Shown: positions 7,246 to 14,502 of the stretch, one piece after another
How the letters are laid out: every line of letters starts with the position of its first letter
Numbering within the stretch: position 1 is the stretch's first letter
NCBI GenBank assembly: GCA_963829845.1
Contig: CAWHKD010000028.1
Span: forward strand, 1 to 28,700
DNA: 28,700 nucleotides
From: Gaiellasilicea sp963829845
GTDB taxonomy: Bacteria; Actinomycetota; Thermoleophilia; Gaiellales; Gaiellaceae
Direction of reading: 5' to 3'
Translations under genes and position numbers: made by a program
The notes under the pieces: generated by a model
Told to the model about the DNA's origin: nothing
What the model saw: only the letters and a program-made list of their open reading frames with translations
Database searches by the model: none

Positions 7246-7875
7246 GTGCCAGAGACGCGCTACATCGGACGCGCAAACATCGCGAAGCGGCTGCGCGCCC
7301 TCGAGGGCTCACCGGGACGGTCCGTCTACCGGGGCGGCGCGGCCCGGATCGAGCTCGACGAGACGGCGCTGACGGTGACGCCGCCGTTCGGTCTCCCGCA
7401 CGAGGGCGAGTACGACGTCGTGCGCGCAGGACCGCTCCTCGAGGCGCTCGACGCGGCTCCGCGCGTGGCCGTTCTGCTCGTACGGATGGGCGGTTACGCC
7501 GTCGGCGTCTTCGAAGGCGAGCGTCTCGTCGCGTCCAAGATCGGCACGCGTTTCGTCAAGGGCCGCCACAAGAAGGGCGGCTCCTCGTCCAATCGTTTCC
7601 GGCGCCGCCGCGGCGAGCAGGAGCGGGAGCTTGTCGACGCGGCCGCCGCGGAGGCCGCGCGCGTGCTGGGGCCGTGGCGCGACCGCGTCGAGCACGTCGC
7701 GCTCGGCGGCGACCGCGCGACCGTGACGCGCGTGCTCGAGTCCCGCCCTGACCTCGCCTGGTTGCAGCCAATCGCGCTCGAGCGCTTCTTCGACGTGCCC
7801 GACCCGCGGCTCCGTGTGCTCGAGGCGCTCCCCTATCAACTCTACGCCGCGAAGGTCGTGGACGAACCTCGCTAG
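7246..7875 (+). CDS. acVLRF1-type peptidyl-tRNA hydrolase (Vms1-like release factor 1)
   Basis: 209 residues from a GTG at 7246. The core matches the actinobacterial VLRF1 domain: VAVLLVRMGGYAVGVFEGER, LVASKIGTRFVKGRHKKGGS, then SSNRFRRRRGEQERELVDAA, AARVLGPW and HVALGGDRATVTRVLES. VLRF1 proteins are eRF1-like domains that, as in yeast Vms1, release nascent chains from stalled 60S/50S peptidyl-tRNA during ribosome quality control. The loop GGSSSNRFRRRR corresponds to the GGQ-like catalytic loop; at this site I see Ser rather than Gln, with a Gln only further on in GEQ. The gene converges with mutS2, whose B. subtilis product also acts on collided ribosomes. The family assignment is from memory of the motif and fairly firm; the activity is inferred. 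Confidence 0.8.
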   Translation: MPETRYIGRANIAKRLRALEGSPGRSVYRGGAARIELDETALTVTPPFGLPHEGEYDVVRAGPLLEALDAAPRVAVLLVRMGGYAVGVFEGERLVASKIGTRFVKGRHKKGGSSSNRFRRRRGEQERELVDAAAAEAARVLGPWRDRVEHVALGGDRATVTRVLESRPDLAWLQPIALERFFDVPDPRLRVLEALPYQLYAAKVVDEPR

Positions 7876-7896
7876 CTGGCTGGTCTTGAGGCTCTC

Positions 7897-7961
7897 GGGC
7901 CGCGAAGCGGCCCCTTCAGGGTCTTTGCGCGATGGGGATCCTGCGTCTGCGGATGCCCATC
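7897..7961. terminator. Two hairpins between the convergent acVLRF1 and mutS2 genes
   Basis: The 91-base gap holds two inverted repeats. The first is GGGCCGC-GAA-GCGGCCC (7897-7913), a perfect 7-bp stem with a GNA-type triloop. The second is GATGGG/CCCATC plus ATCC/GGAT (7931-7961), 10 bp with one G-G mismatch and a 9-nt loop. There is no clear U-tract on either strand. Placed between facing stop codons, they most likely act as a bidirectional terminator or 3' end protector. Confidence 0.6.
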
Positions 7962-7966
7962 CTGGG

Positions 7967-10330
7967 CTACTGAAGGTGCGCGATCGTGGCGCCGTCGGCC
8001 GAGTCGCTCTCGCGCCGGTCGACCAACGGGTGCCCGTCCAGCTCGTCCCGCACGGCGGCCCGCACCGACCCCGTGCCGCGGCCGTGGATCACGCGAACGC
8101 TCGGCAGGCCTGCGAGCGCCGCGTCGTCGACGAAAGAACGCACGGCCTCTCGCGCCTCTTGCGCTCGCTGTCCGCGGACGTCGAGCTCGTCGGCGACATC
8201 GCCGCTCGCCATTGCGACGACCTTGACCGGCGCCTCCGGCTCCGGCGCTCGTCGCCGCGACGGCTGGAGGCGCGCGAGCGGAATCCGCAGCCGGTGGCCG
8301 GCCGCTCCCACGACCTCCGCCTCGTCGCCTTCGATCGTCGCGATCGTGCCGTGCACGCCGAGGCTCGGCGCCTCGACCGGATCGCCCGGCGCAAGCGGTC
8401 CCGTGAAGGCGAGCGGCTCGTCGAGCTTACGGATCGCGCGCTCCGCTCTGACCGCCCGCTCTGCGGCGGCTCCAAGCCTGCGATCGCGCTCCCGCGCGGC
8501 CGCCGGTGTCGCCCGCCGCGATTCGCGGTCGGCCCGCCGCGCGACCCGGATCTCCTCACGCAGCGCCGAAAGCTCCTCGCGGGCGGCAGCCAGGTCGCGC
8601 TGCGCCTCCGCGGCGGCCCGCTCGCGCTCCGCTGCAGCGGACGCCTTGACTGCGGCGATCTCGGCCTCGAGCTCCCGCTCCCGCTCCCGCACGTCCTCGG
8701 CGACACGGGCGGCGTCGGCCCGCTCGGATTCCGCCGACGCTCGCTCGTCGACCGCGGCGCGCTCGGCCGACTCGGCCTCTGCGAGCAACTCCTGGACCCG
8801 CAGCCGCTCCGGCGTCACGAGCTCGCGCGCGGACGCGACGACGGCCGAATCTAGCCCGAGCCGCTCGGCGATCTGGAGCGCATGCGACGTTCCCGGCCGG
8901 CCGAGCGCGATCCGGTACAGCGGCGCGTGAGTGTCGGGATCGAAGCCGGTGCCTGCGTTCGCGACGCCGTCGGTCGCGCTCGCCCACTCCTTCAGCTCCG
9001 GGTAGTGGGTCGTCACGAGCGTCAGCCGGGCCTGCTCGGCGAGGCGCGCGAGGAGCACCTGCGCAAGCGCCGAGCCCTCGACCGGGTCGGTGCCTGAGGC
9101 AAGCTCGTCGAGCAGGACAAGCGACCGCCTACCGGCCGCGTTCAGGATCGAGACGATGCTGGCGACGTGGCCGGAGAAGGTCGAGAGGCTCATCTCGATC
9201 GACTGGCGGTCGCCGATGTCGGCGAGTACCTGGTCGAAGACGGGCAGGGCCGCCGTCTCCGCCGGAGGCCGAAGCCCGGCCTGGTGGACGAGCGCGGCGA
9301 GCCCGAGCGTCTTCAACGCCACCGTCTTGCCGCCTGTGTTTGGACCACTGATCACGAGCGCCCGCAGGTCGCCGAGGTCGAGATCGATCGGGACGGCCAG
9401 CTTGGGGTCGAGGAGCGGGTGGCGGGCTCCGGCGAGCCGCACCGCGTCGGTCACCTCCACCGGCGCCCCCTTCCAGCCACGCGAGAGCATGCCGAGCGCC
9501 AGGGTCAGGTCGATCCGGCCCATCGCCTCGACCGCGGCGGTGACGCGCGGGGCCGCCTCGCCGACGACGGCCGAGAGCTCGCGCAGGATCCGCTCGACCT
9601 CCTCCCGCTCGGCACCCGTCGCCTCCGAGTGGCGGTTGGAGAGCTCGACGACGTCGAACGGCTCGACGAACAACGTCTGCCCGGAGTCGGAGGCGTCGTG
9701 GACGATGCCCGGCACGCTCCGACGGGCGCTCGCCTTCACTGCCAGCACGGGCCGGCCGCCGCGGAGGGTGATGAACTCCTCCTGCAGGTGTTCGCGCAGC
9801 TCGCTCGAGCGCACGAGCTGCTCGAGCTTGTCGCGCACGCGCTGCCGGCCGGTACGGAGCTCGCCGCGTAGCTTGCGCAGCTTCGGCGAGGCGTTGTCGC
9901 GCAGATCGGAGCCGTCCTCCTCGACGGCACGGTCGATCGCCTTCGCGACGGCGGCGAGGGTGGGGTCGACGGCAGCGGCGAGCCCGCGGAGGAGCGGCGC
10001 CGGCGCCTCGTCGAGCGCGGCGCGCGCCCGCAGCGAGCCGGAGGCCGTGTTCGCGACGTGCCTGAGTGCCTGCGGCGAGAGCGCGCCGCCGAGCGCCGCG
10101 TGCGCCGCCTGCTCGCGCACGTCGCGGATCCCGTCGAGCGGCGGCTCGAGCGACTCGTCGAGGAGGGCGATCGCCTCGGCGGTCAGCGCCTGCCGGCGCG
10201 CGACCTCGTCCGGGTCCGGTGAGGGCTCGAGCTCGGCTGCGAGCGCCGACCCGAGGTCGGTCGCCGTCGCGCGCGCGACTCGCTCGCGAATCGCGGGGAA
10301 CTCCAGGACTTCGAGCGCATTCGGGTCCAT
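7967..10330 (-). CDS. mutS2: MutS2 family ATPase/endonuclease (RqcU-like)
   Basis: 787 residues, the usual MutS2 length. In order: N-terminal core starting MDPNALEVLEFPAIRERVAR; a clamp region with SGQTLFVEPFDVVELSNRH; the ABC ATPase with Walker A GPNTGGKT (about residues 329-336), EMSLSTFSGHVASIV (signature area) and Walker B SLVLLDELASGTDPVEGSAL (about 401-420); a long Glu/Arg/Ala-rich coiled coil (about 500-610); a KOW-like segment (GDPVEAPSLGVHGTIATIEG); and a C-terminal Smr domain with LDVRGQRAQEA and VIHGRGTGSVRAAV. MutS2 lacks the mismatch-recognition domain of MutS. In B. subtilis it binds collided ribosomes and promotes splitting; in other species it restrains recombination. LDVRG in place of LDLHG is common in MutS2 Smr domains. 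It lies opposite the VLRF1 release factor. Confidence 0.95.
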   Translation of the reverse strand: MDPNALEVLEFPAIRERVARATATDLGSALAAELEPSPDPDEVARRQALTAEAIALLDESLEPPLDGIRDVREQAAHAALGGALSPQALRHVANTASGSLRARAALDEAPAPLLRGLAAAVDPTLAAVAKAIDRAVEEDGSDLRDNASPKLRKLRGELRTGRQRVRDKLEQLVRSSELREHLQEEFITLRGGRPVLAVKASARRSVPGIVHDASDSGQTLFVEPFDVVELSNRHSEATGAEREEVERILRELSAVVGEAAPRVTAAVEAMGRIDLTLALGMLSRGWKGAPVEVTDAVRLAGARHPLLDPKLAVPIDLDLGDLRALVISGPNTGGKTVALKTLGLAALVHQAGLRPPAETAALPVFDQVLADIGDRQSIEMSLSTFSGHVASIVSILNAAGRRSLVLLDELASGTDPVEGSALAQVLLARLAEQARLTLVTTHYPELKEWASATDGVANAGTGFDPDTHAPLYRIALGRPGTSHALQIAERLGLDSAVVASARELVTPERLRVQELLAEAESAERAAVDERASAESERADAARVAEDVRERERELEAEIAAVKASAAAERERAAAEAQRDLAAAREELSALREEIRVARRADRESRRATPAAARERDRRLGAAAERAVRAERAIRKLDEPLAFTGPLAPGDPVEAPSLGVHGTIATIEGDEAEVVGAAGHRLRIPLARLQPSRRRAPEPEAPVKVVAMASGDVADELDVRGQRAQEAREAVRSFVDDAALAGLPSVRVIHGRGTGSVRAAVRDELDGHPLVDRRESDSADGATIAHLQ

Positions 10331-10413
10331 CCGACCGAGTGTAAGAGCTTCTGACCCGATGAAGCCCTGAGTCGCCGGGCCACGCTGGACAGCGCGATGC
10401 GGCGTCCTCGGTT

Positions 10414-10439
10414 GCGCCGATATGCCCGCATATCAGCGC
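10414..10439. promoter_or_regulatory. Operator-like inverted repeat between mutS2 and ppa
   Basis: The 190-base divergent region between the mutS2 and ppa starts contains GCGC-C-GATATG-CCCG-CATATC-A-GCGC: ten paired bases with a single mismatch and a 4-base loop. The AT-rich GATATG/CATATC arms stand out in this GC-rich DNA. It could be a regulator binding site or part of the ppa leader; no matching regulator is in the window. Nothing else convincing is seen in the rest of the gap. Confidence 0.4.
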
Positions 10440-10520
10440 GCCCTGCGTCCTTGCCTCGCACCGCCGAGCGAGCCCCGTCGACGAGGCGTCACCGGGTCAG
10501 AAGCTCTAGGCTCGCCGAGG

Positions 10521-11000
10521 ATGGACGTCATGGTCTTCGTCGAGGTGCCGATGGGCTCGCGGAACAAGTACGAGGTCGACGCCGAGACCGGCCACGTCGT
10601 GCTCGACAGGCGCCTCTTCACCTCGATGAGCTACCCGGCCGACTACGGGTTCATCGAGGGAACGCTCGGCGAGGACGGCGACCCACTCGATGCGCTCGTG
10701 CTCGTCGGCGAGCCGACCTTCCCCGGCTGCCGCATCCGCGCCCGCGTCGTCGGCGTCTTCCACATGACCGACGAGAAGGGGCCGGACGAGAAGGTGATCC
10801 TCGTCCCGCTCAAGGATCCGGCGTGGATGCGCGTCCACGACATCCACGACATCCCGCCGGAGTACCGCGACGAGATCGAGCACTTCTTCCAGGTGTACAA
10901 GGACCTCGAGGAGAAGAAGACGGAGACGCGCGGCTACGGCAACCGCGTCGAGGCCGAGCAGGTGATCGAGGAAGCGCGGGCGCGCTCGCGATCGGCCTGA
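10521..11000 (+). CDS. ppa: Inorganic pyrophosphatase (family I)
   Basis: 159 residues, hydrolysing pyrophosphate to two phosphates in the cytoplasm with Mg2+. Active-site motifs are all present: VEVPMGSRNKYEVD near the N-terminus, SYPADYGFIEGTLGEDGDPLDALVL (read in two parts: SYPADYGFIEGTL, then EDGDPLDALVL with its three Asp), HMTDEKGPDEKVILV (Asp, Asp, Lys) and FFQVYKDLEEKK (Tyr-Lys). The start at 10521 (MDVMVFVEVP) fits the family; ATG at 10530 is also possible, and upstream in-frame codons are not conserved-looking. proA starts 5 bases after the stop, so ppa heads a ppa-proA-proB operon. Its last 125 bases are repeated after proB as a broken copy, suggesting a recombination event here. 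Confidence 0.96.
   Translation: MDVMVFVEVPMGSRNKYEVDAETGHVVLDRRLFTSMSYPADYGFIEGTLGEDGDPLDALVLVGEPTFPGCRIRARVVGVFHMTDEKGPDEKVILVPLKDPAWMRVHDIHDIPPEYRDEIEHFFQVYKDLEEKKTETRGYGNRVEAEQVIEEARARSRSA
10876..11000 (+). repeat. Direct repeat, left copy (3' end of ppa)
   Basis: This part of ppa, from TCGAGCACTTCTTCC to the stop codon, is repeated at 13328-13451. The two copies are 2452 bases apart start to start and exactly bracket proA-proB. Most mismatches are at third codon positions (GTG/GTC twice, GAG/GAA, GCC/GCG, GAA/GAG), and the two stop codons align once a single-base gap is allowed. Confidence 0.85.
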
Positions 11001-11005
11001 CCGCG

Positions 11006-12268
11006 ATGGCGATCCTGGAAGCAGTCGAGCGCGAGGCGTCCGCCGCCCGGGCCGCCGTGCCGCTGCTCACTGATGACGCCGTCACCGGGGCGCTCGCGAT
11101 CGCGGCGGAGAGGCTCTCTGCACAGCACGGGCCTGTGCTCGAGGCGAATGCAGCCGATCTCGCCGCCTCCTCGGGTGCGCTCGACAAAGGTGCGCTCGAT
11201 CGCCTGCGCCTTGACACGGAGCGGCTGGTGGCGATCGAGGCGCAGCTGCGGGAGTTGGCCGCGCTGCCGCCGCTCGACCGTGAGATCGCGGCCTGGACTC
11301 TGCCGAACGGCCTCGAGGTCTCGGAGCGGCGCATTCCGATCGGCGTCGTCGGCGCCAACTTCGAGGCGCGGCCGAACGTCGCCATCGACGTCGCGGGCCA
11401 GCTGCTGAAGAGCCTGAACGGGGCCGTGCTCCGGACGGGCGCCGCCGCGCTCCGTACCGTCACCACGCTTGTCGACCAGGTGCTCCGCCCGGCGCTGGCC
11501 GATGCCGGGCTGTCGCCGGACACGGTCGGGCTCGTCCGCTCGCCCGAACGTGATGGCGCGCGTGCCCTCGTCTCGCTGCCGGCCGTGCTGCCGCTTGTGA
11601 TCCTTCGCGGCAGCGGCGAGACCACCGCCGCGCTCGCCCGTCATGCCGCCGAGCACGGCGTCCGCACGCTCGCGCACGCCGAGGGCGGCGGTGTCCTCTA
11701 CCTCGCGGCATCGGCCGATCCGGGGGTGGCGGAGACGATGATCGACGCCAGCCTCGACAGGCTCGGCGTCTGCAACCGGCTCAACCTGCTGCTCGTCGAC
11801 CGTGCTTCGGCCGCTGCGCTACTGCCGCCGATCGGTGCGCAGCTCGAGCGGCTCGGGATCGAGCTGCGCGGCACCGAGGAGGCTCGGAAGCACGCTGCGA
11901 TGGCGCCCCTCGATGTCCGTCTCGGATACGAGTGGGCGAACGACACGGACCGCGTCGCCACCGTCTCGGTCGCCGTGGTCGACGGCCCCGACGAGGCGGC
12001 CCGACTGGCGAACGAGGAGACGTCGGCGCTCGCTGCAACCATCGTCGCCGCGGACGAGACGGTGGCGCAGCGCTTCCTCGATCGCTATCGCGGCACGGCG
12101 GCGTTCTGGCAGGCGCCGACGCGCTTCACCGACGGCTTCGCCCTCACCGGTGCGCCCGAGACCGGGATCAACGTCGACTGGGTGCCCGGGCCGCGCGGGC
12201 CGGTGACGTACCGCGATCTCTGGCTGCGGCAGTACAGAATCGTCGGCGACGGCACTCAGCGCAGGTGA
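11006..12268 (+). CDS. proA: Gamma-glutamyl phosphate reductase
   Basis: 420 residues. It reduces gamma-glutamyl phosphate to glutamate-5-semialdehyde with NADPH, the second step of proline synthesis. Family landmarks are PIGVVGANFEARPNVAIDVA (cofactor and substrate region), LVILRGSGETTAALARHA, the catalytic cysteine in LDRLGVCNRLNLLLVD (Cys256) and the C-terminal GYEWANDTDRVATVSVAVVD. IPIGVVGANFEARP replaces the more common P-x-G-V-I-G-I-I-Y-E-x-R-P. The start chosen at 11006 (MAILEAVEREASAARAAVPL) lies just after the ppa stop; the same open frame continues upstream through ppa and beyond but without homology. The stop overlaps the proB start (GTGA). The order proA then proB is the reverse of the usual proBA operon. 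Confidence 0.95.
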   Translation: MAILEAVEREASAARAAVPLLTDDAVTGALAIAAERLSAQHGPVLEANAADLAASSGALDKGALDRLRLDTERLVAIEAQLRELAALPPLDREIAAWTLPNGLEVSERRIPIGVVGANFEARPNVAIDVAGQLLKSLNGAVLRTGAAALRTVTTLVDQVLRPALADAGLSPDTVGLVRSPERDGARALVSLPAVLPLVILRGSGETTAALARHAAEHGVRTLAHAEGGGVLYLAASADPGVAETMIDASLDRLGVCNRLNLLLVDRASAAALLPPIGAQLERLGIELRGTEEARKHAAMAPLDVRLGYEWANDTDRVATVSVAVVDGPDEAARLANEETSALAATIVAADETVAQRFLDRYRGTAAFWQAPTRFTDGFALTGAPETGINVDWVPGPRGPVTYRDLWLRQYRIVGDGTQRR

Positions 12269-13305
12269 GGCGGCCGGTCGTCGTCAAGCTTGGCTCCGCG
12301 CTGGTCGTGGACCGGAGGGGACGTGTGCGGCGCGAGCTCCTCCGTGCCCGTGCCGCCGAGATTGGGGAGCTCGTCGAAGCCGGCACGCCGGTGTGCGTGG
12401 TCTCGTCCGGGGCGATCGCGCTCGGGCTCCACTCGCTCGGTCTGACCTCCAGGCCCCGTTCGCTGCCTCGCCTGCAGGCGGCATCGGCGCTCGGCCAGTC
12501 GCGGTTGCAGCGCGCCTGGGAGGAGGCGTTCGCCCGCACCGGCCTTCGTGCCGCCCAGGTGCTGCTGACGGGTTCCGAGATCGCGGACCGGCGCGCCTAC
12601 GTCAACGTGCGCGGCGCCCTCGGCGCCCTCTTTGCCGTCGGGGCGGTTCCGGTCGTGAACGAGAACGACGCGACCGCGACGGACGAGATCAGCTTCGGTG
12701 ACAACGACGCGCTCGCCGCGCAGGTGGCCGTGCTCTGCGGCGCACGGCTGCTCGTTCTCCTGACCTCGGTCGACGGTGTCTACACGCACGCGCCCGGCGC
12801 CGTCGACGCGATGCTGATCAGCGAGGGGGCGGATGCCCGCACGGCGGCCTTCGGAGCCGGTTCGGCGCTCGGCCGCGGCGGGATGGAGAGCAAGGTGCAG
12901 GCCGCCGAGCTCGCCGCCGCGGCCGGGATCGCGACCGTGATCGCGAGCGGCACCGGAGACGCGGTGCTCGGCCCGCTCGTCGCCGGCGAGGCCCGCGGCA
13001 CGCGCTTTCGCGCCCGGGCCGGATCGGCATCCGCGTACAAGCTCTGGCTTCGCTTCGGCAAGCGGATCGACGCAACCATCACCGTCGACGACGGTGCCAG
13101 GCGCGCGATCGTCGCGGGGGCGAGCGTGCTGGCGGTCGGAGTGGTCGGCTGGTCGCCCGAGTTCCGTGCCGGAGACGGTGTGGAGCTGCGCGGGGAGGAC
13201 GGCGTGCCGTTCGCACGGGGGATCGCCTCGGTCGATGCCCCGGAGCTCGCCGGCCGCCCGGCCAACGTCGAGGCAGTCCATCGCGACCGCCTCGTGCTGC
13301 TCTGA
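12265..13305 (+). CDS. proB: Glutamate 5-kinase with C-terminal PUA domain
   Basis: 346 residues from GTG at 12265, four bases inside the end of proA, so the two are translationally coupled. It phosphorylates glutamate at the gamma carboxyl, the first and feedback-controlled step of proline synthesis. The amino acid kinase domain shows PVVVKLGSALV, CVVSSGAIALGLHSLGL, VVNENDATATDEISFGDNDA and LLVLLTSVDGVYTHAPGAVD, plus GRGGMESKVQAAELAAAAGI. A PUA domain follows from about residue 265 (TITVDDGARRAIVAGASVLA to the C-terminus), as in the long form found in E. coli and many actinobacteria. Twenty-two bases after its stop begins a duplicate of the ppa 3' end. With proA it supplies glutamate semialdehyde for proline. 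Confidence 0.95.
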   Translation: MRRPVVVKLGSALVVDRRGRVRRELLRARAAEIGELVEAGTPVCVVSSGAIALGLHSLGLTSRPRSLPRLQAASALGQSRLQRAWEEAFARTGLRAAQVLLTGSEIADRRAYVNVRGALGALFAVGAVPVVNENDATATDEISFGDNDALAAQVAVLCGARLLVLLTSVDGVYTHAPGAVDAMLISEGADARTAAFGAGSALGRGGMESKVQAAELAAAAGIATVIASGTGDAVLGPLVAGEARGTRFRARAGSASAYKLWLRFGKRIDATITVDDGARRAIVAGASVLAVGVVGWSPEFRAGDGVELRGEDGVPFARGIASVDAPELAGRPANVEAVHRDRLVLL

Positions 13306-13327
13306 GCCGGCAGTCCTCGAGCACCAG

Positions 13328-13451
13328 TCGAGCACTTCTTCCAGGTCTACAAGGACCTCGAGGAGAAGAAGACGGAAACGGGGACCTCGGCAACCGCGTC
13401 GAGGCGGAGCAGGTCATCGACGAGGCGCGGCGGCGGCTCGCTCCGAGCTAG
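13328..13451 (+). pseudogene. Remnant of a second ppa 3' end (direct repeat, right copy)
   Basis: The sequence restarts inside the pyrophosphatase gene: EHFFQVYKDLEEKKTET, then after a one-base frame break GNRVEAEQVIDEARRRLAPS and TAG at 13449-13451. Its sister in ppa reads the same up to KKTET and then GNRVEAEQVIEEARARSRSA. It has no start, promoter or N-terminal two thirds and cannot make a pyrophosphatase. Because the differences from the intact gene are mainly synonymous, this fragment probably derives from a once-functional ppa allele, not from a fresh local copy. It lies right after proB. Confidence 0.85.
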
Positions 13452-13469
13452 CCGCCGCCGCTCCGCCCG

Positions 13470-13604
13470 TCAGTCGAGATGCGGCGGGTGGAAGACATCG
13501 CGGTGGTCGTGGTGGAGGTGCGTGAACGGCCGGATCAGGCCGTACGCGACGAATAGCGCTCCCGCGATCACAACGGCGAAGACGACGATCAGGCCGATGT
13601 TCAT
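13470..13604 (-). CDS. 44-residue single-pass membrane protein with His-rich tail
   Basis: A short gene with a good ribosome binding site (GAGGAG, immediately upstream of ATG at 13604). The product begins MNIGLIVVFAVVIAGALFVA, one membrane helix, followed by YGLIRPFTHLHHDH and then RDVFHPPHLD. Six of the last 17 residues are His, and acidic residues are interspersed, so the tail could bind a metal such as Zn, Ni or Cu (inference). Not a recognised family. It is divergent from the small membrane-protein gene at 13804 and shares the intergenic region that contains a structured element. Confidence 0.6.
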   Translation of the reverse strand: MNIGLIVVFAVVIAGALFVAYGLIRPFTHLHHDHRDVFHPPHLD

Positions 13605-13663
13605 GGCTCCTCCTTCGTGCGGTTGTGCACAAGATCGCTCAGCGGTGCCTCGATGCCATCAGG

Positions 13664-13718
13664 GGATCCCGTGAATCGCGTTGCGGCCGAACCGCAACTT
13701 GCCGGCACACCGGGATCC
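13664..13718 (+). ncRNA. Structured leader candidate upstream of the small membrane gene
   Basis: Two nested perfect stems occur in the 199-base divergent gap: outer GGATCCCG (13664-13671) with CGGGATCC (13711-13718), and inner GTTGCGG-CCGAA-CCGCAAC (13680-13698). The internal loop is 8 bases on the 5' side and 12 on the 3' side. It ends 85 bases before the ATG at 13804 and could be a leader RNA, a terminator/attenuator or a protein site. It matches no riboswitch class I know. Confidence 0.4.
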
Positions 13719-13803
13719 TGCGTGGATGTACGCATCGCGGATCGGGGCACCCCCGATGGTCCACCGGTCGCCACGGGCGAGGTAGGGTCGAAGGAGGTGT
13801 GAG

Positions 13804-14502
13804 ATGACAACCGTTCCGCACGAGCCCTCGCGGATCGTCGAAGACGCGTCCTGGTCGACGCGGCTCCTCGTTCCCGAGATGTGGGCCTCGCTCACGATCA
13901 TCGTCATGTGGCTTTCGGTGCTGGTCGACGCGGTCTTCGGGCCTGACATCGTCACCCACGGCGTGGCCGGCGACACTGCGACCGTTCCGTCAGCGGTCGT
14001 CGTCGCGCTGTTCGCGTTCCTCGGCACGTGGGTCGTCGCCAAGTACGGCTTCCGTCACGGACGGACGAGTGCGGCTGAGGCCGCGCGCCTCGGAGCGGCT
14101 CCGACCCGGGGCCGCTCCGGCCGGTCCTCGAGCACGAGCGTGGCCTTGACCCCGGTGTGGCCGAACGCCTCCGCGAAGCGGTCGAGCGGGACGCGCAGGC
14201 CGACGAACTGCTGCACCTCGTCGGGCCAGCGCTCGTGCGACGCGGTCGAGCGACTCGACAGCGGCGAGCCAGTCGACCCGGTGTGCGTTGACGCTGCCGA
14301 AGACGGTGCGGTTCTCGACGATGGCGTCAACACCGATGACGCGCCCGTCGAGCTCGACGGCCCGGCGGCGTGCGTCGAGCCCGAGCAGGCACGCGACGCC
14401 GTTGCGCCGGAGCAAACCGATGCTGTCGGCCATCACCTGAGCGTCCCCGGTCGCCTCGACCACGAGGTCGAACCCCCCGACCTCCTCCCGCAGCGTCGCT
14501 AG
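13804..14502 (+). CDS. Small two-helix membrane protein; true 3' end uncertain
   Basis: A strong AAGGAGG (13791-13797) precedes ATG at 13804. The first 85 residues look real: MTTVPHEPSRIVEDASWSTR, a helix around MWASLTIIVMWLSVLVDAVF, and a second helix AVVVALFAFLGTWVVAKYGF. The frame stays open to 14502, but from about 14060 on it runs antisense to the dehydrogenase gene, and the Ser/Arg-rich translation looks like a shadow. A frame break near 14060-14075 would end the gene at the TGA at 14076-14078, just before a strong hairpin. I therefore trust only roughly 13804-14078. No family recognised; probably an inner-membrane protein of 80-95 residues. Confidence 0.5.
   Translation: MTTVPHEPSRIVEDASWSTRLLVPEMWASLTIIVMWLSVLVDAVFGPDIVTHGVAGDTATVPSAVVVALFAFLGTWVVAKYGFRHGRTSAAEAARLGAAPTRGRSGRSSSTSVALTPVWPNASAKRSSGTRRPTNCCTSSGQRSCDAVERLDSGEPVDPVCVDAAEDGAVLDDGVNTDDAPVELDGPAACVEPEQARDAVAPEQTDAVGHHLSVPGRLDHEVEPPDLLPQRR

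Noticed and set aside
8882..10370. Several long plus-strand frames opposite mutS2
   Set aside because: They are Ser/Arg/Ala-rich antisense shadows of the MutS2 gene, expected in GC-rich DNA.
10397..11005. Upstream extension of proA over ppa
   Set aside because: The translation there is an Arg-rich alternate frame of ppa; proA homology begins at 11006.
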